A program made the position numbers and the translations under genes. The notes below the pieces were generated by a model. It ran no database searches. It saw only the letters and a list, made by a program, of their open reading frames with translations, and was not told the DNA's origin. From contig BFEA01000387.1 of the NCBI GenBank assembly GCA_003427395.1, positions 535,594-568,741 of the forward strand: a stretch of 33,148 nucleotides of DNA. Direction: 5' to 3'. Shown here in pieces: positions 18,735 through 28,372 of this stretch (its first letter is position 1; every line of letters starts with the position of its first letter). This stretch comes from Chara braunii (Eukaryota; Streptophyta; Charophyceae; Charales; Characeae).

Positions 18735-19215
18735 TTCCAAGTACTGCTCCGAGTACTGTTTCGAGTACTGTTCCGGGTACTGTCCCGAATACTGTTTTTA
18801 GCCACGTTCTCTGATTGTTGATTCTACCTACAGCTGCTGGCTGCTGGATGAGAACCGAACATTGCTGGTTGACTGCTGACTGGGAAACTGAACTCTGAAG
18901 AAATTGCGGACTGAAGAAAAGGAAACGAATGCTGTTGAGGTTGCCGCCCCTAAGCTTTGTTCTGAATGCAGTCCCAAAACACCGTCCTAAGAACCGCCCT
19001 GAGTTCAGTTCCAGGTACGATTCTAAGTTTTGTCCTGTATACAGTCCCGCGTGCAGTTCGGGACACAGATCTGGGTATTGTTTCGAGTATCATTCAAACA
19101 TTGGGAATCGGTTCTGAGCACGGCCCTGAGTGCCGAATCTTGGTTCTGGTCCGAGTAGCACTCAGAACGCTGAGTCTGAGTCCCAATCTGAATACTGTTC
19201 AGGGCACCGGGTCTG
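18735..19215. repeat. Degenerate minisatellite, GAGTACTGTTCC core
   Basis: A 15-16 bp unit of the form GAGTACTGTTCC with drift is clearest at 18735-18795. It continues in decayed form as CCCTGAGTTCAGTTCC, GTCCCGCGTGCAGTTCGG, GGTTCTGAGCACGGCCCTGA and GAGTCCCAATCTGAATACTG to about 19215. The overlapping short frames are artefacts of the repeat. Confidence 0.55.
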
Positions 19216-20290
19216 AGTCCTATTATCTGAGTCAGAGTTTCGGTAATCCGAGTGCCTTGTTCGAACACAGCCTAATCATTTTCTTTTTCTTTATTGTTTA
19301 ACCTTTGTCTTTGCCTGCTCGACCGTTTCCAACCAAGAGCAGGTGCTGTGAAGTTTCCCATCCGACCCACAAAAATAAACAGTGTACTAAATAACACTAT
19401 GTCCTCTCTCTAAACTCAATGCATGTTCTCTCATCATCTCAATTTGGGACTGTGAGACCCCAGCACACTCTTCCCAAACTTCTGTTTTGCTTCGATGTAT
19501 TCTGGGGGTTATCAACCATGGCGAATCCGATGGTGAAGTCCGTTGTTGCGTTGGAAGGCTAGACTCAGCGGTTGGATAGAGAATGGCCGCGCGGAGTTAT
19601 GGAGGGGGCGAGAGGGAAGAGGGTGAAGCTGCAGTATCTCGGTCATTTTTTGACCGATTAATGCAATGTAAAAGGTTAGAATGAGTTTTTGGGGTCGGGC
19701 GAAGCTAGCAGTACCGTTAGTTTAGTTCTAGATTAATAGAAAATAAGTAGTGCGAGAAATGGGCTGAGCGGAGGGCATGGCGGGAAAACGCGATGGCAAG
19801 GTGGTGAAAAATAAGAAGGGGGAACACTCTACTGCGCTCGTCCCTCTGCGAGGTTGGGCCAAGGAGGGGACGATCCGGGGGTTCTTTGCCCGTGCGAGTT
19901 GCGTGGTGGGGTCAGATTAGGGGGAGGGTTAGTAGAATAAGAGTTAGGAAAAGAAGAGGTTGTGCAGGAGCAACGGGAAGGAGGGAGTAGCGAGTTGCAA
20001 AACGCAGAACCTTCGACTTTCCGAATGGATCCGGGCAGGAAAGAAGTTTGGGTGGGGGTTTGGATGGTAGGTAAATCCGACCGTAAGATCGGATTTCACA
20101 GTTAGTGGCTGGTTCGACAAGGTGGTTTGGGAAGGCCGCGCGTGAGAGAGGGAGAGAGAGAGAGAGAGGAGGAGCAACTTACCTGCAAGCTGGGGGGGGG
20201 GGCGTTTGCTCCAGTTGAACAGAGGAAACAGCGGACCGGCCAAGGAGACCGTAGACTGCATGAGGGTCAATGACCTGCGCCCTGGAGTCT
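19216..20290. other. No gene recognised; (GA)n at 20144
   Basis: No coding frame or dispersed repeat is recognised. There is an (AG)n microsatellite at about 20144-20170 and a G run at about 20192-20201. Short frames are not supported. Confidence 0.4.
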
Positions 20291-21600
20291 TGGCCGCGGG
20301 GCTGCAGATTGCGGACTGCGCAGGAGGCTGACTAACGGCTCCTAGGCACCCGGTACAGGAGGGCTTATCTACCTGTGCCCTTTTGCTGTGGATGTTGACC
20401 GATAACAGATTGGGCTACTACGGAGAGCCGTAGTGAGGGTGCAGTCCCTCTGGTTCCGAGTTTCCGCATGAACTTCGATTATGGAAACAGGTGCCTAGAT
20501 ATGGCAGTGGCCTGTGCACTCAGTGGTTGCGAGTACTTCGGCTACTATCGCTGATTCCTGACTGCAATCGGGTTGCCGTAGGTGTAGGCGAGGCCGCAAC
20601 CAGCTAGATTGTTGTTGCTGCAGTCCGCACGACTTATCGGCCCTGACCTGGTGAGGTGGATGTTGTGGTTGGTACATGGTTCATCCCGATGGAACGAGGC
20701 AGCGGGGAGCAAGTTGCAGGGTCTACACCTTACCTCATTGGTGCGAGCGACAAAAAGGTGGAGCAGTGAGATTGCAGGCCGCTGCGAAGCTCAACCTACT
20801 GAGTAAAAGAACGTGAGAAGAACTGCAGAGTATAGGCTTACCTGCGGACCAGCGCATGTCCCACTCTGCAGACCGAAGTTGCGATAAGGTGTACTTGCCT
20901 GCTGCACGGGGCACAGGCCATCTTGCCGGGTGGAGTAATTGGAAATAAGTTGTGAGGGTGCAAGCTTGCAGAAGGGTCGAGATCATTGAGTTGACTAAAG
21001 GGGTGTCATCGCTGCGAGTTGAAGAAGTCATCAGGGGGGGGGGCTGACGTCGACAGTATGACTGAAGTTTGACCAAGTTGCTGCTACTTGGCCATCATTG
21101 CGGGGCCCTCACGCACTGAAGGCAACAAGGCCCTCTCCTGAGAGTTGCGTTGTCCCCCTCTTGTATCTCGAGCGTCTGAAACCCCTATTTCTGCCCTTCT
21201 TACTCTAAGTCTGATCCTGTTACGAGAGGAAGGCGGCAGGCGGGGTTGCAACCCGTAACCCGCGCCAAAGCCTCTGTGGGAGGTTCGCCCCACCGATTGC
21301 GGGAGCTCTGCCGGGACTCAGGAGGAGTCCTGGAGGCAGGGAACTGTGTGGTAATTCCCTGACCCCTTCTATAAACCCAGTTATAACCCCTACCTGTGTA
21401 CCTTTCTATGGTTTGACTGAGTGTATTGCGGGAATCCTGTACTTTGACCTTTGGTTTGATTCTCAGGACACAAGTCAGACTAAATAAAGGAATGTGTGCG
21501 TAATGGCAGTTTTAGTTTTATTGATTGCCTGAACGCAGATTGTGAACAAAAGGGGTTGCATCTGGGAAAAGGGGGGGAGTAAGGTGGTTTTGCTTGAGAT
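20291..21600. other. Isolated hairpins, no gene recognised
   Basis: Hairpins include CTACGG/CCGTAG near 20416, GGTTGC/GCAACC near 20571-20602, CCAAGT/ACTTGG near 21073 and a two-step hairpin at 21308-21339 (CTGCC/GGCAG outside GGACTC/GAGTCC). They share no loop with one another. No frame has a recognisable domain. Confidence 0.4.
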
Positions 21601-21616
21601 TGAAAGGGTCTTATGG

Positions 21617-22482
21617 GGTCAGGCATGTTCCATAAGATTGGATGGCCTGACCGCTGTGTTTTATTTTTTCGAATTGCATGGAGGGTCAGGACGCTCTATA
21701 AGTTNAGGTGACCTGACTGCTCTAACTTGTGAGGGGTTGATTGTGTTTGATTTTCAGGAGCTCAGGGCGCTCTATAAGTTTACGTACCCTGAGTTGCCTT
21801 GTTTTTTCTGGGCTTTCTTAAGTTTCTTTGTTTCTGAACGAGGGGGCCGAGCTGTTCTGTAAGTTCAGGCGGCTCGGTCTCTTCCTGCTTTTATTCTGAG
21901 AAAGTAATCTTTGGCAAAGAGGCGGACCCTTCTGTAAGTTCAGGGGGTTTGACTCGATGCCACACACATGATGGTTCAGAGAGAAATGAATCTGGCAGAG
22001 AGTTAGATCCTTCTGTAAGTTCAGGGGGTCTNNCTCAAAGCCTCGCACATGCGGNNACCCAAGGTTATAATTTGGCTATATGTTGTTATTATCCTATTAA
22101 AAACAGGCTAGTCAGACACGGGTTCCATAAGATTGGATGGTCTGACTATAGCTTATCGTAATTTNAAGAGAGTACAACNAAGAGTACAACTGAAGGTAAC
22201 TTGGGCCGGCTGAGCATTGTTTCTAAGATGAATGGCTCAGCCCTACGCCCACCTTGAAAACTAAGTTCAGAGAAGTATATAAAACTTGGATATTAAACAG
22301 TTCAGGGCGACTAAGCATTGTTTCTAAGATGAATGGCTTAGTCGTATGCCCAAAGGAAGAGAAAAGTAGTTGTGCCCTCTGTTTGTGTATACTTGGCTGA
22401 GTCANAACGNTCTATAAGTTTAGGTATTCTGACTTTAGGCCTGGCTAAGTTGGGCGCGCTCTGTAAGTGCAGGTGGCCTGAC
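21617..22482. repeat. Array of 11 hairpins, similar loop, varying arms
   Basis: Arms (left/right) and spans: 21617-21652 GGTCAGGC/GCCTGACC; 21685-21717 GTCAGG/CCTGAC; 21761-21793 CTCAGGG/CCCTGAG; 21845-21879 GGCCGAGC/GCTCGGTC; 21919-21955 GAGGCGGACCC/GGGTTTGACTC; 22000-22036 GAGTTAGATCC/GGGTCTNNCTC; 22109-22148 TAGTCAGAC/GTCTGACTA; 22208-22242 GGCTGAGC/GCTCAGCC; 22308-22344 CGACTAAGC/GCTTAGTCG; 22400-22434 AGTCANAA/TTCTGACT; 22449-22482 GTTGGGC/GCCTGAC. The loops are about 13-22 nt in three subtypes, centred on TCTATAAGTT, TCCATAAGATT or TTCTAAGATGAA, so TAAG(T/A)T or TAAGATG is always central. Several units are followed by an ATGCC-like word. Spacing is 50-110 bp. No coding frame is supported. 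Confidence 0.85.
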
Positions 22483-22794
22483 CTATGCCTTATGTAAGTT
22501 GGGTATAAAGGGTTAAATCACTGAAAGACTATGAACTATTGTTTGTCCAGATTTACTTGGGGCTGGTGAGAGTACTTACCTTCGTGGTTTGGCCTGCATG
22601 TGGCTGAGTGAGATGACTACTTGATCTGATTTTCAATTTGGTGGGTAGTTGCTTTAGATGCTCGCCACGTGTTAGAGCAATAGGAGTTGGTTTCAATTCC
22701 TGCATTTTNTGTGGTAGCTTATTTTTTACTTAGGTCAATTCTTGCATTTTCTGGGTTCATTTTTTNTGTACTTGGCTTTGTATAAATCTTGGCA

Positions 22795-23570
22795 AGCTAC
22801 TTTCTCTACGGGAAGCGCTGCCGAAATTTCTACGAATTCAAGGAGTTAGTCAATTTTTGACTCGTCAAAGTTCAACTTGTCTTTTCTTTATATCTGACCT
22901 AGTAAAAATCTGGAAAGTCTCATTTTTTAAAGGGAGTGTTGTCCAAATTTTTGCTAATTCAGGGAGTTAGACAAAATTGGACCTTGAGAAGTCAAAGTTA
23001 CTTCAAATTCTGAACTTAGCCTTGTATAAATTTTGGAATAGCACTTTTCTGTGTGGGAGCACAAAGGCTCCCACTTCGTCTTGGAGACTGTGTGGGAGCA
23101 CAAAGACTCCCACTTCGTTTTGGACAGATGATTGTGGCCGCGAGATCTTGAAATCTCGCGGCCCACAATTCACACACGGAAAGCAAGAGGGGGTTGGAGT
23201 TGAGTGGAGAGTGAGAGAGAGAGAGAAATGGGAGGATGGGNCTTGTATAAATTTTGGAATAGCACTTTTCTAGAGGGAGTGCTGCCGAAATTTCTGCAAA
23301 ACTAAGGAGTTAGTTAAATCTTGTCTAAGTTGAACTCTAGTTGTCTTCTGAGTTCATATCAGACTTAGCATAAATCTGGGAAGTCTCCCTTTCTAAAGGG
23401 AGTGCTGCCCAAATTTCTACTAATTCAGGGAGTTAGACAAAATTTGACTTTCCAGAGTTAGAGATTATTTCTGCTTTCATATTTGAGCTTATATAAATTA
23501 TGGAAAGACACTTTTCCTACGAGAAGCGCTGCCGAAATTTTCTTGATTTAGAGGAGTTAGATTATATTTC
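22795..23570. repeat. 123-bp tandem repeat, about 4.5 units
   Basis: A GAGTGCTGCCGAAATTTCT-like block recurs at about 22812, 22934, 23275, 23399 and 23522. It is followed each time by AATTCAGGGAGTTAGACAAA and later TATAAATCTGGAAAG. The period is 122-124 bp once the 218-bp interruption at 23054-23271 is removed. The lead block matches the 54-bp minisatellite at 366-1045. Confidence 0.8.
23053..23241. repeat. Foldback insert in the 123-bp array
   Basis: Two copies of GTGGGAG/CTCCCAC hairpins (23053-23074 and 23092-23113) are followed by a strong hairpin at 23132-23168, with arms TTGTGG-CCGCGAGAT and ATCTCGCGG-CCCACAA around CTTGAA. A GA-rich tail ends at an N (23241). A 30-bp direct repeat beginning CTTGTATAAATTTTGG flanks the insert, ending at about 23053 and 23271. 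It may be a small foldback or MITE-like insertion; the N also allows an assembly error. Confidence 0.5.
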
Positions 23571-24312
23571 GATAGGTGGCGATTCTGGTAATCCACCCTG
23601 GGTGGGGGAGATTATGTCATGAGTCTACCTTTCTTTGGGCGCTGGCTTAGAGGTAAACTTAAGCTTAGCTATTAGGAGAGGCTCTGAGAGAGATTGTGGT
23701 ATGGGGATTATTCTCCAGAGGCTTATGGGTTTAGCCTGGGGCGTAAACCTGTCTTGTGTTACAGGTCCTTTTGGTGGTTTGATTCAGGATTTGGACTAAC
23801 TTCAGTTTAAATCCTACGAGGATCATCTTCTGTTATCACTCATCACTGATAACAGGTCGGTTGGTTAATCGCCGATTTGCCGGCCCACAACACAACTTTG
23901 CTTACACCCTGTATCTCAACTTGATTGCCTTAGCCCTGTGACTTGATATGTTTCTTTGAGGGTTTCAACCGGACTTCTTTTAAATGACCATTATAAAGGA
24001 CTTATGAGATTTATGGAGGGTTGGATTATGACAGGGGCATGGATGTGTGAGGCGTGGAGTGAGTTACAGAGAATAGTAAAGTTGACCACATTGGTGTATG
24101 CCAATGTGGCTATTGTGTGTGTCTGTGTTTTATGCAGGTTAGTATTTTGGAGCTTGGTATATGAACCATACTTTGGAGGCAGTGAGAATGACAACCATGT
24201 GTCGCACGATCTGCATACCTGATGGGTTTATGTTTCCTCCTTCTTTCATTGTTACCTCGAGTCCTGATTTGATATACGAGTGTTGAGATGCTTATTTATT
24301 TATTGATTTTGC
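23571..24312. other. No gene recognised; PPT-like tract
   Basis: GGTGG.GATT/AATC.CCACC can pair near 23576-23600, and CCACCCTGGGTGG is a near-palindrome. It is followed by GGGTGGGGGAGATTATGTCA, which resembles a polypurine tract before an LTR start, but no matching LTR was found. A short open frame at 23956-24222 has no recognisable domain. Confidence 0.3.
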
Positions 24313-24334
24313 TTGTTAATTTTTATAGTTGGAC

Positions 24335-24600
24335 GTTGTAGTCCGTGGCAGCCGTCAAAGTCAAACCCCTTGACTTCCGCCCAGGCCTGGGGTAGGACTC
24401 GTCCCCAGGGCCGCAAGAGGCGACTGCCACCACAGGTATGGACCTGTATACCACCCACTCTGCATAGAGTGCAGAAGAGGGTGTGTGATCTTCAACCGCG
24501 CATGGCGGTTGTCCAACGTCGAGAGATTAACCCTCGAGGCGCATGTCAGCCGACACTTGAGTGTCGAAAGCGACCCCCGATATTAACGAGGACCGCGTGA
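24335..24600. other. Dense run of hairpins
   Basis: In about 265 nt at least six hairpins follow one another: GTCAA/TTGAC, CCTGGGG/CCCCAGG, CAGGT/ACCTG, CACTCT/AGAGTG (loop GCAT), AACCGC/GCGGTT (loop GCATG) and GACAC/GTGTC. They precede repeat A copy 2. This looks like a structured transcript or a retroposon leader; no known RNA family was recognised. Confidence 0.5.
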
Positions 24601-24866
24601 GTATGGGTACGACATGGTACGCCATCATTGCGACTGCTTGTGTACGGTTGCATTGCTAGTCGATATGAGTAGGCCCTGCGTCCGCGCGGTTTTATACTAA
24701 GTCTCGCGCGCGACGCCTATTTGATTTCCGCATCGGAAAGTTATGGGTTGGCTACCGAGGGGCTAGGAGCGTTGTCGCGTTGTTTGTGTTGTGTCGTTTT
24801 GTGTGTATGTGTGTGTTTTTTTTTTTGTGTTCGTAGAGTGGCGTGCGCATGGTGTGTGGGATGCGT
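24601..24866. other. Low-complexity GT-rich spacer
   Basis: GT-rich (TTGTGTTGTGTCGTTTTGTGTG near 24786) with a T run at about 24818-24826. No gene seen. Confidence 0.4.
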
Positions 24867-25292
24867 CCTAGTCGACCGACGACGAGCCGCGCTTGGGACC
24901 TCAGCCCCCCAAGATGCCGGTACGTGTGCGGGTCTGATAAAAGTATTACCGCGCGTACCCTCTATGCTACAGCGAACGAGAAACGCCCTCCGCTGGTCCA
25001 CCTCTGCGATTGCAACTGATTAGCCTTCGTACTGTGGACTGGTAGCTCAGCGGGGATACGCCCACCGAAGGGAGGTGACATCTCCCGTAAGGTGGAGGTA
25101 AGTTGTGCCTCGCGTAGGCCCTATCCTGTCGTAGGGGCTCGCGAGAGGTATGGCTGGCGCACTCGGCCGGAGCGGCCTAAGGAAGGTCCATCTGTGTGCT
25201 CGTGATTAGGTTGGTCCAACTCCTGCGTGATGCGGCCGAGAGGGTTCCGCGCTGCCTCGTGCAGCGTCGGACCGATGTGCCCGACAGCGGTA
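24867..25292 (+). repeat. Dispersed repeat A, copy 2
   Basis: Homologous to 2917-3365 in the same orientation. Conserved words are listed for copy 1. Here TAGCTCAGCGG (about 25041) fits the pol III box A consensus exactly and looks like a tRNA D-arm, but I find no box B. The hairpin after it is CCACC, GGGAG, loop GTGACAT, CTCCC, GGTGG; in copy 1 both stems have changed sequence yet still pair around GTGACA. The GCCCTATCC..TAGGGGC and GGCC..GGCC elements also remain pairable. This suggests selection on RNA structure or a retroposon body. Confidence 0.7.
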
Positions 25293-26767
25293 GCCATTGC
25301 TGCTGCACTGGCTGCTGCTGCTGCCTGTTCCCTAGCTGCGGCCAACGCCCGACTTGCAGCTAGTGTTGTTTCCCTCGTTGCTGCGTAAGCACGAGCTCTA
25401 ACTTCGACACGAAGATGTCTTTCGTCTCCCGAGAAAGGGCCTGATACACGTGCGGGACCCTAAGTGATCTCGAACGTGTCAGCCTCGTATCGTCAACTCT
25501 ATCCTCATCGGCGTCTGACCCACTCATCAGTTAGGCAAACACTATCTGCACTACAACTCCCTGCTGGAGTCCTACCACAACATGTGTCTGACCGACACCT
25601 AATTTTCTAAAAATAAATGTGTCCGGCAGGTCCCCTACTCAACCGATCAAGCGGCAGCCTACAACATTTACAAAGACCGTAGACATAATTTAGTCATATC
25701 AAGATTAGTTCACTTACAGAAGTTTTGCATAGAACTGGCTATGGTAGTATACAACAGTCCTAAACTAAGCTGTCTGTGAGGTGTTAGCAGTCTGTCAACC
25801 AACTAATCAACAATAAAACTAAATTATGTTGCAGATGTATGAACAGTGGATATGGTTGTGTTTACAGTTGAACACCAATTGGAACCTACCCTCCCCTCAA
25901 TCCAACATACCGATGAGCATCATTGAGCAGCAGTGTCATAGGTGTGCAATGTCGGCCCACCCCTGTGCCCCAGGTGCATGCTTATGACCAGGCTTGCCCA
26001 TTTTTTATCCTCGCGTGCAGCGAGCCATACATCCGACTGATATGGCTGATCAAGAGGCCTATTTAAGGACTGCCCCCAAGGTCGCTCAGGAATTACTTAA
26101 CGTCGCAATCAGGACGGCGATCACAGCCAGTTGGCAGATCGGAACCCCATCCAGAAATGTTTATAGACGGTCTGGGAGCGTCTGCATAAGCCTGTTCAGT
26201 CCGCACACCCCTCTATCAGCGCAGCAAAATTTCCCTCATGGACAAAGCAGCCATCACATGCGTGTACTAATCCCATTGGGTTGGCATGGTGACCGTGACC
26301 CACGTGCTTCGACCAGGGCCCTTCAGAGGCACCGCCCTTTCTCCTTCCAGATGCGCCACCGGGAAGATTGTCGTCTCTCAAGGTAGAGCGCTCACGACAC
26401 CTCACCAAAAGAGAGGACTCTCAAGTTGGACTCATTGAGAGAGTAGATAAGGTAAGGGAACAACGTACCTGGAGATAGCTGCCCCCAACCACAGATTTCT
26501 CACCAATTGAGCTGAGTGTGCATTTGATGACCGGCCGTAGCCTCAGTACCACGTGCCACCTCAGCCAAATGCCACATCAGCATGCTCTCATCACCAATCA
26601 TACATTCCGCTGTCGCCACGGCATCCCAAGCCGTACAGCCTTCCGGCGCACACCTCTCTACCCAGGTCGTGCGCCTAATATCGGCCTGATGTCACAAAAA
26701 CCAACTGCGAAGAAGCATCGTCAACGCACCAAGTCTGTATAACGCCAGCGCACCAAGGTAAGCGGCG
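25293..26767. other. No gene recognised
   Basis: CTG-rich near 25300-25330. A hairpin with arms ACTCTCAA and TTGAGAG lies near 26420-26446. Open frames such as 25994-26386 show no recognised domain. The stretch may be the internal region of the LTR element whose primer site follows at 26768-26789, but no gag or pol motif was seen. Confidence 0.35.
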
Positions 26768-26789
26768 AATCGAACCAGCTCCGATACCA
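26768..26789 (-). other. Primer-binding site, tRNA-iMet-like
   Basis: On the minus strand TGGTATCGGAGC then TGGTTCGAT closely follows the usual plant retrotransposon site TGGTATCAGAGC (complement of the initiator methionine tRNA 3' end), continuing into T-arm-like sequence. Immediately upstream lie ATT and a TTGCA end, as expected for an LTR ending in CA. So a second LTR element in minus orientation has its 5' LTR just to the right (from about 26793) and its internal part to the left. Confidence 0.5.
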
Positions 26790-26792
26790 AAT

Positions 26793-27114
26793 TGCAAGGA
26801 ACATGAATGTGGACGAAGCACAAAGATACCAATTGCAAAATCACACTGAAGTCCAAGTAGTCAAAGCAAGAGCAGATAGCACATCGGAACCAAGATACCA
26901 TCCATTTGAGAACGATACAGCAAAAGTCGTGAGTCAATGTCCAAGCCCAATAGGGCAACACCAACAACAGAACCCGAAGTAGCTCTCTCTCTTGAATGGC
27001 GCCAGGCACCCTATCTACTCTACAGCCTATACCTACAACTACAGCATGGAAGCAACCAGACAACTTGACGACCAGGGAGTGATGACGTCAACACCAATGC
27101 CGACCACCTCTCCA
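26793..27114 (-). repeat. Possible 5' LTR of a second element
   Basis: Placed only by its contact with the iMet-like primer site. GGTATC recurs twice more on the minus strand (near 26830 and 26895), which makes the exact LTR end uncertain. No partner LTR was found, and the right end is not defined. Confidence 0.25.
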
Positions 27115-27265
27115 TCAGGTACGTCTCTCTCTCTTCCCTCACTCTCCCTTGTTATCCCACACAGCACCCTTCACCTCCCGAAGAACCACCTTCGCCCTCA
27201 CCTCCTCCAGCGCCCTCATGCAGCCTGGCTATGGCTGCCAGCGCCCTGCGCCCAGGCTGCGCCCT
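27115..27265 (+). repeat. Duplicated segment D, copy 1
   Basis: Starts CAGGTACGTCTCTCTCTC and ends GGCTATGGCTG..GCGCC; it aligns with 28222-28372. AG/GTACGTC at the start looks like a splice donor. The surrounding frames are long but carry only Pro/Ala-rich low-complexity sequence. Confidence 0.5.
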
Positions 27266-28221
27266 ACTGCTTAGCGCCAGCCTGCCTTCCTAGCGCTGCA
27301 TCTGCACCAGCACGTGCATTAGCGCAGCAGCGTGCCGGCATTGCGTGCAAACGCCAAGATCCCTGCCCACTCGCCTGTTCTGCCTATATGCCAGTGTTGC
27401 GTGTCGGTGGTCTGCCTTGAGCCTGCGCCTGGGCCCCAGTACCTGCACCCAGGCCCAATGCAGATGGGGCCCGGTAATACAGTTGCGCCCCTTATGCTAG
27501 GGCCGTTGTCCAGATTCAGGCCCTGTACCGGTTTCCCATTGGTTTCCTCGGCCTCGACGACGAAATACTGCTTTTCTGAGGCCAGGGACCAATGTGTGAT
27601 GTGTCGGCCTCCCAGACTGTCGCCCAGGGCTCAACCAACCGAGGCCCTGGGCTCAACTGCCTTGCAGGAGTCTGAGGCTCACGATGCACTCCAACCAACT
27701 GGCGTGCGGCAACTGTCTGATACCCACTTTGTGAAATGCTGAATGAAGGTCTCTCGTGGATATTCTGGCCCGCCTTCACTTAGGGCGGGCATGAGGCTTG
27801 CTGGGGCCCTATGCCCAGAACACATGCATGTCGGCAAGGCCCTGTTGAGGGCTCAATCCTCACAGAACACTGAAGTCTCTTGATAAACAGAACCCAACTT
27901 CTCTCCTCCAATCATCAGTGAAACAGCAATGTAGTACCGTTAGCAGCAGCCCACGAGCATCCGCTCCAGCAGCGCTGCCGCTAGCATGCGAGTGCCTGAA
28001 TGAGGCTGCCGGTGGTGAGCTCTTTCCTATATGGAAAGAGCCTGCCTGCCTTCGCAGCCTGGCTGGACTGGGCCTGGGCCCAGAAGCCTCCGGTGGGCCC
28101 CAGGATGCTGCCCTTGTGTTGCAGCTACTGGGCCTCTTTCGGTTGGGCCTCCCAACTGTCAGTGTATGCTGCAGACCACTTGTACGTGAAGATGCGCCCA
28201 TGCAGACCTCCAGGGCACAAC
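27266..28221. other. GC-rich DNA, no gene recognised; hairpin 28019
   Basis: Many overlapping frames, none with a domain. A perfect 9-bp hairpin lies at 28019-28041 (GCTCTTTCC, loop TATAT, GGAAAGAGC). GCGC/CAGC-rich words recur at about 27240-27310. Confidence 0.4.
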
Positions 28222-28372
28222 CAGGTACGTCCCTCTCTCTCTCTCTCACCCTTGTCTGTGCCCCCCAACACCCTGTTCCTCTTACCAAGGACCATCACCA
28301 TACCCCACCAGCAACCCAAGAGCTCCAGCCCGGCTATGGCTGAGCTCTGGCGCTGCACCCAGCAGCACCCAC
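28222..28372 (+). repeat. Duplicated segment D, copy 2
   Basis: CAGGTACGTCCCTCTCTC through GGCTATGGCTGAGC..GGCGCTGC, aligned with 27115-27265 at 1107 bp distance. It leads directly into repeat B copy 2, so D may be the adjoining part of that element. Confidence 0.5.

Noticed and set aside
18328-18740. Two Gln/Ser-rich minus-strand ORFs abutting each other
   Set aside because: They lie in degenerate CTGATT simple repeats, one starts with TTG, and neither resembles the alpha or beta families.
21617-22482. CRISPR-like array
   Set aside because: Units are imperfect, arms vary together, and spacers are neither of uniform length nor unique. The context is eukaryotic with no cas genes.
23590-23650. 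Polypurine tract and 3' LTR start
   Set aside because: GGGTGGGGGAGATTATGTCA has the right look, but no matching LTR or internal domain was found on the plus strand, so I did not call an element.
24721-25023. Cys/Val-rich 100-codon frame
   Set aside because: It is composed of GT-rich low-complexity sequence and the beginning of repeat A.
24867-25292. tRNA gene or self-cleaving ribozyme in repeat A
   Set aside because: A box A-like D-arm exists but there is no T-arm or box B and no cloverleaf. I looked for the hammerhead core CTGANGA followed by GAAA on both strands and found no complete core.
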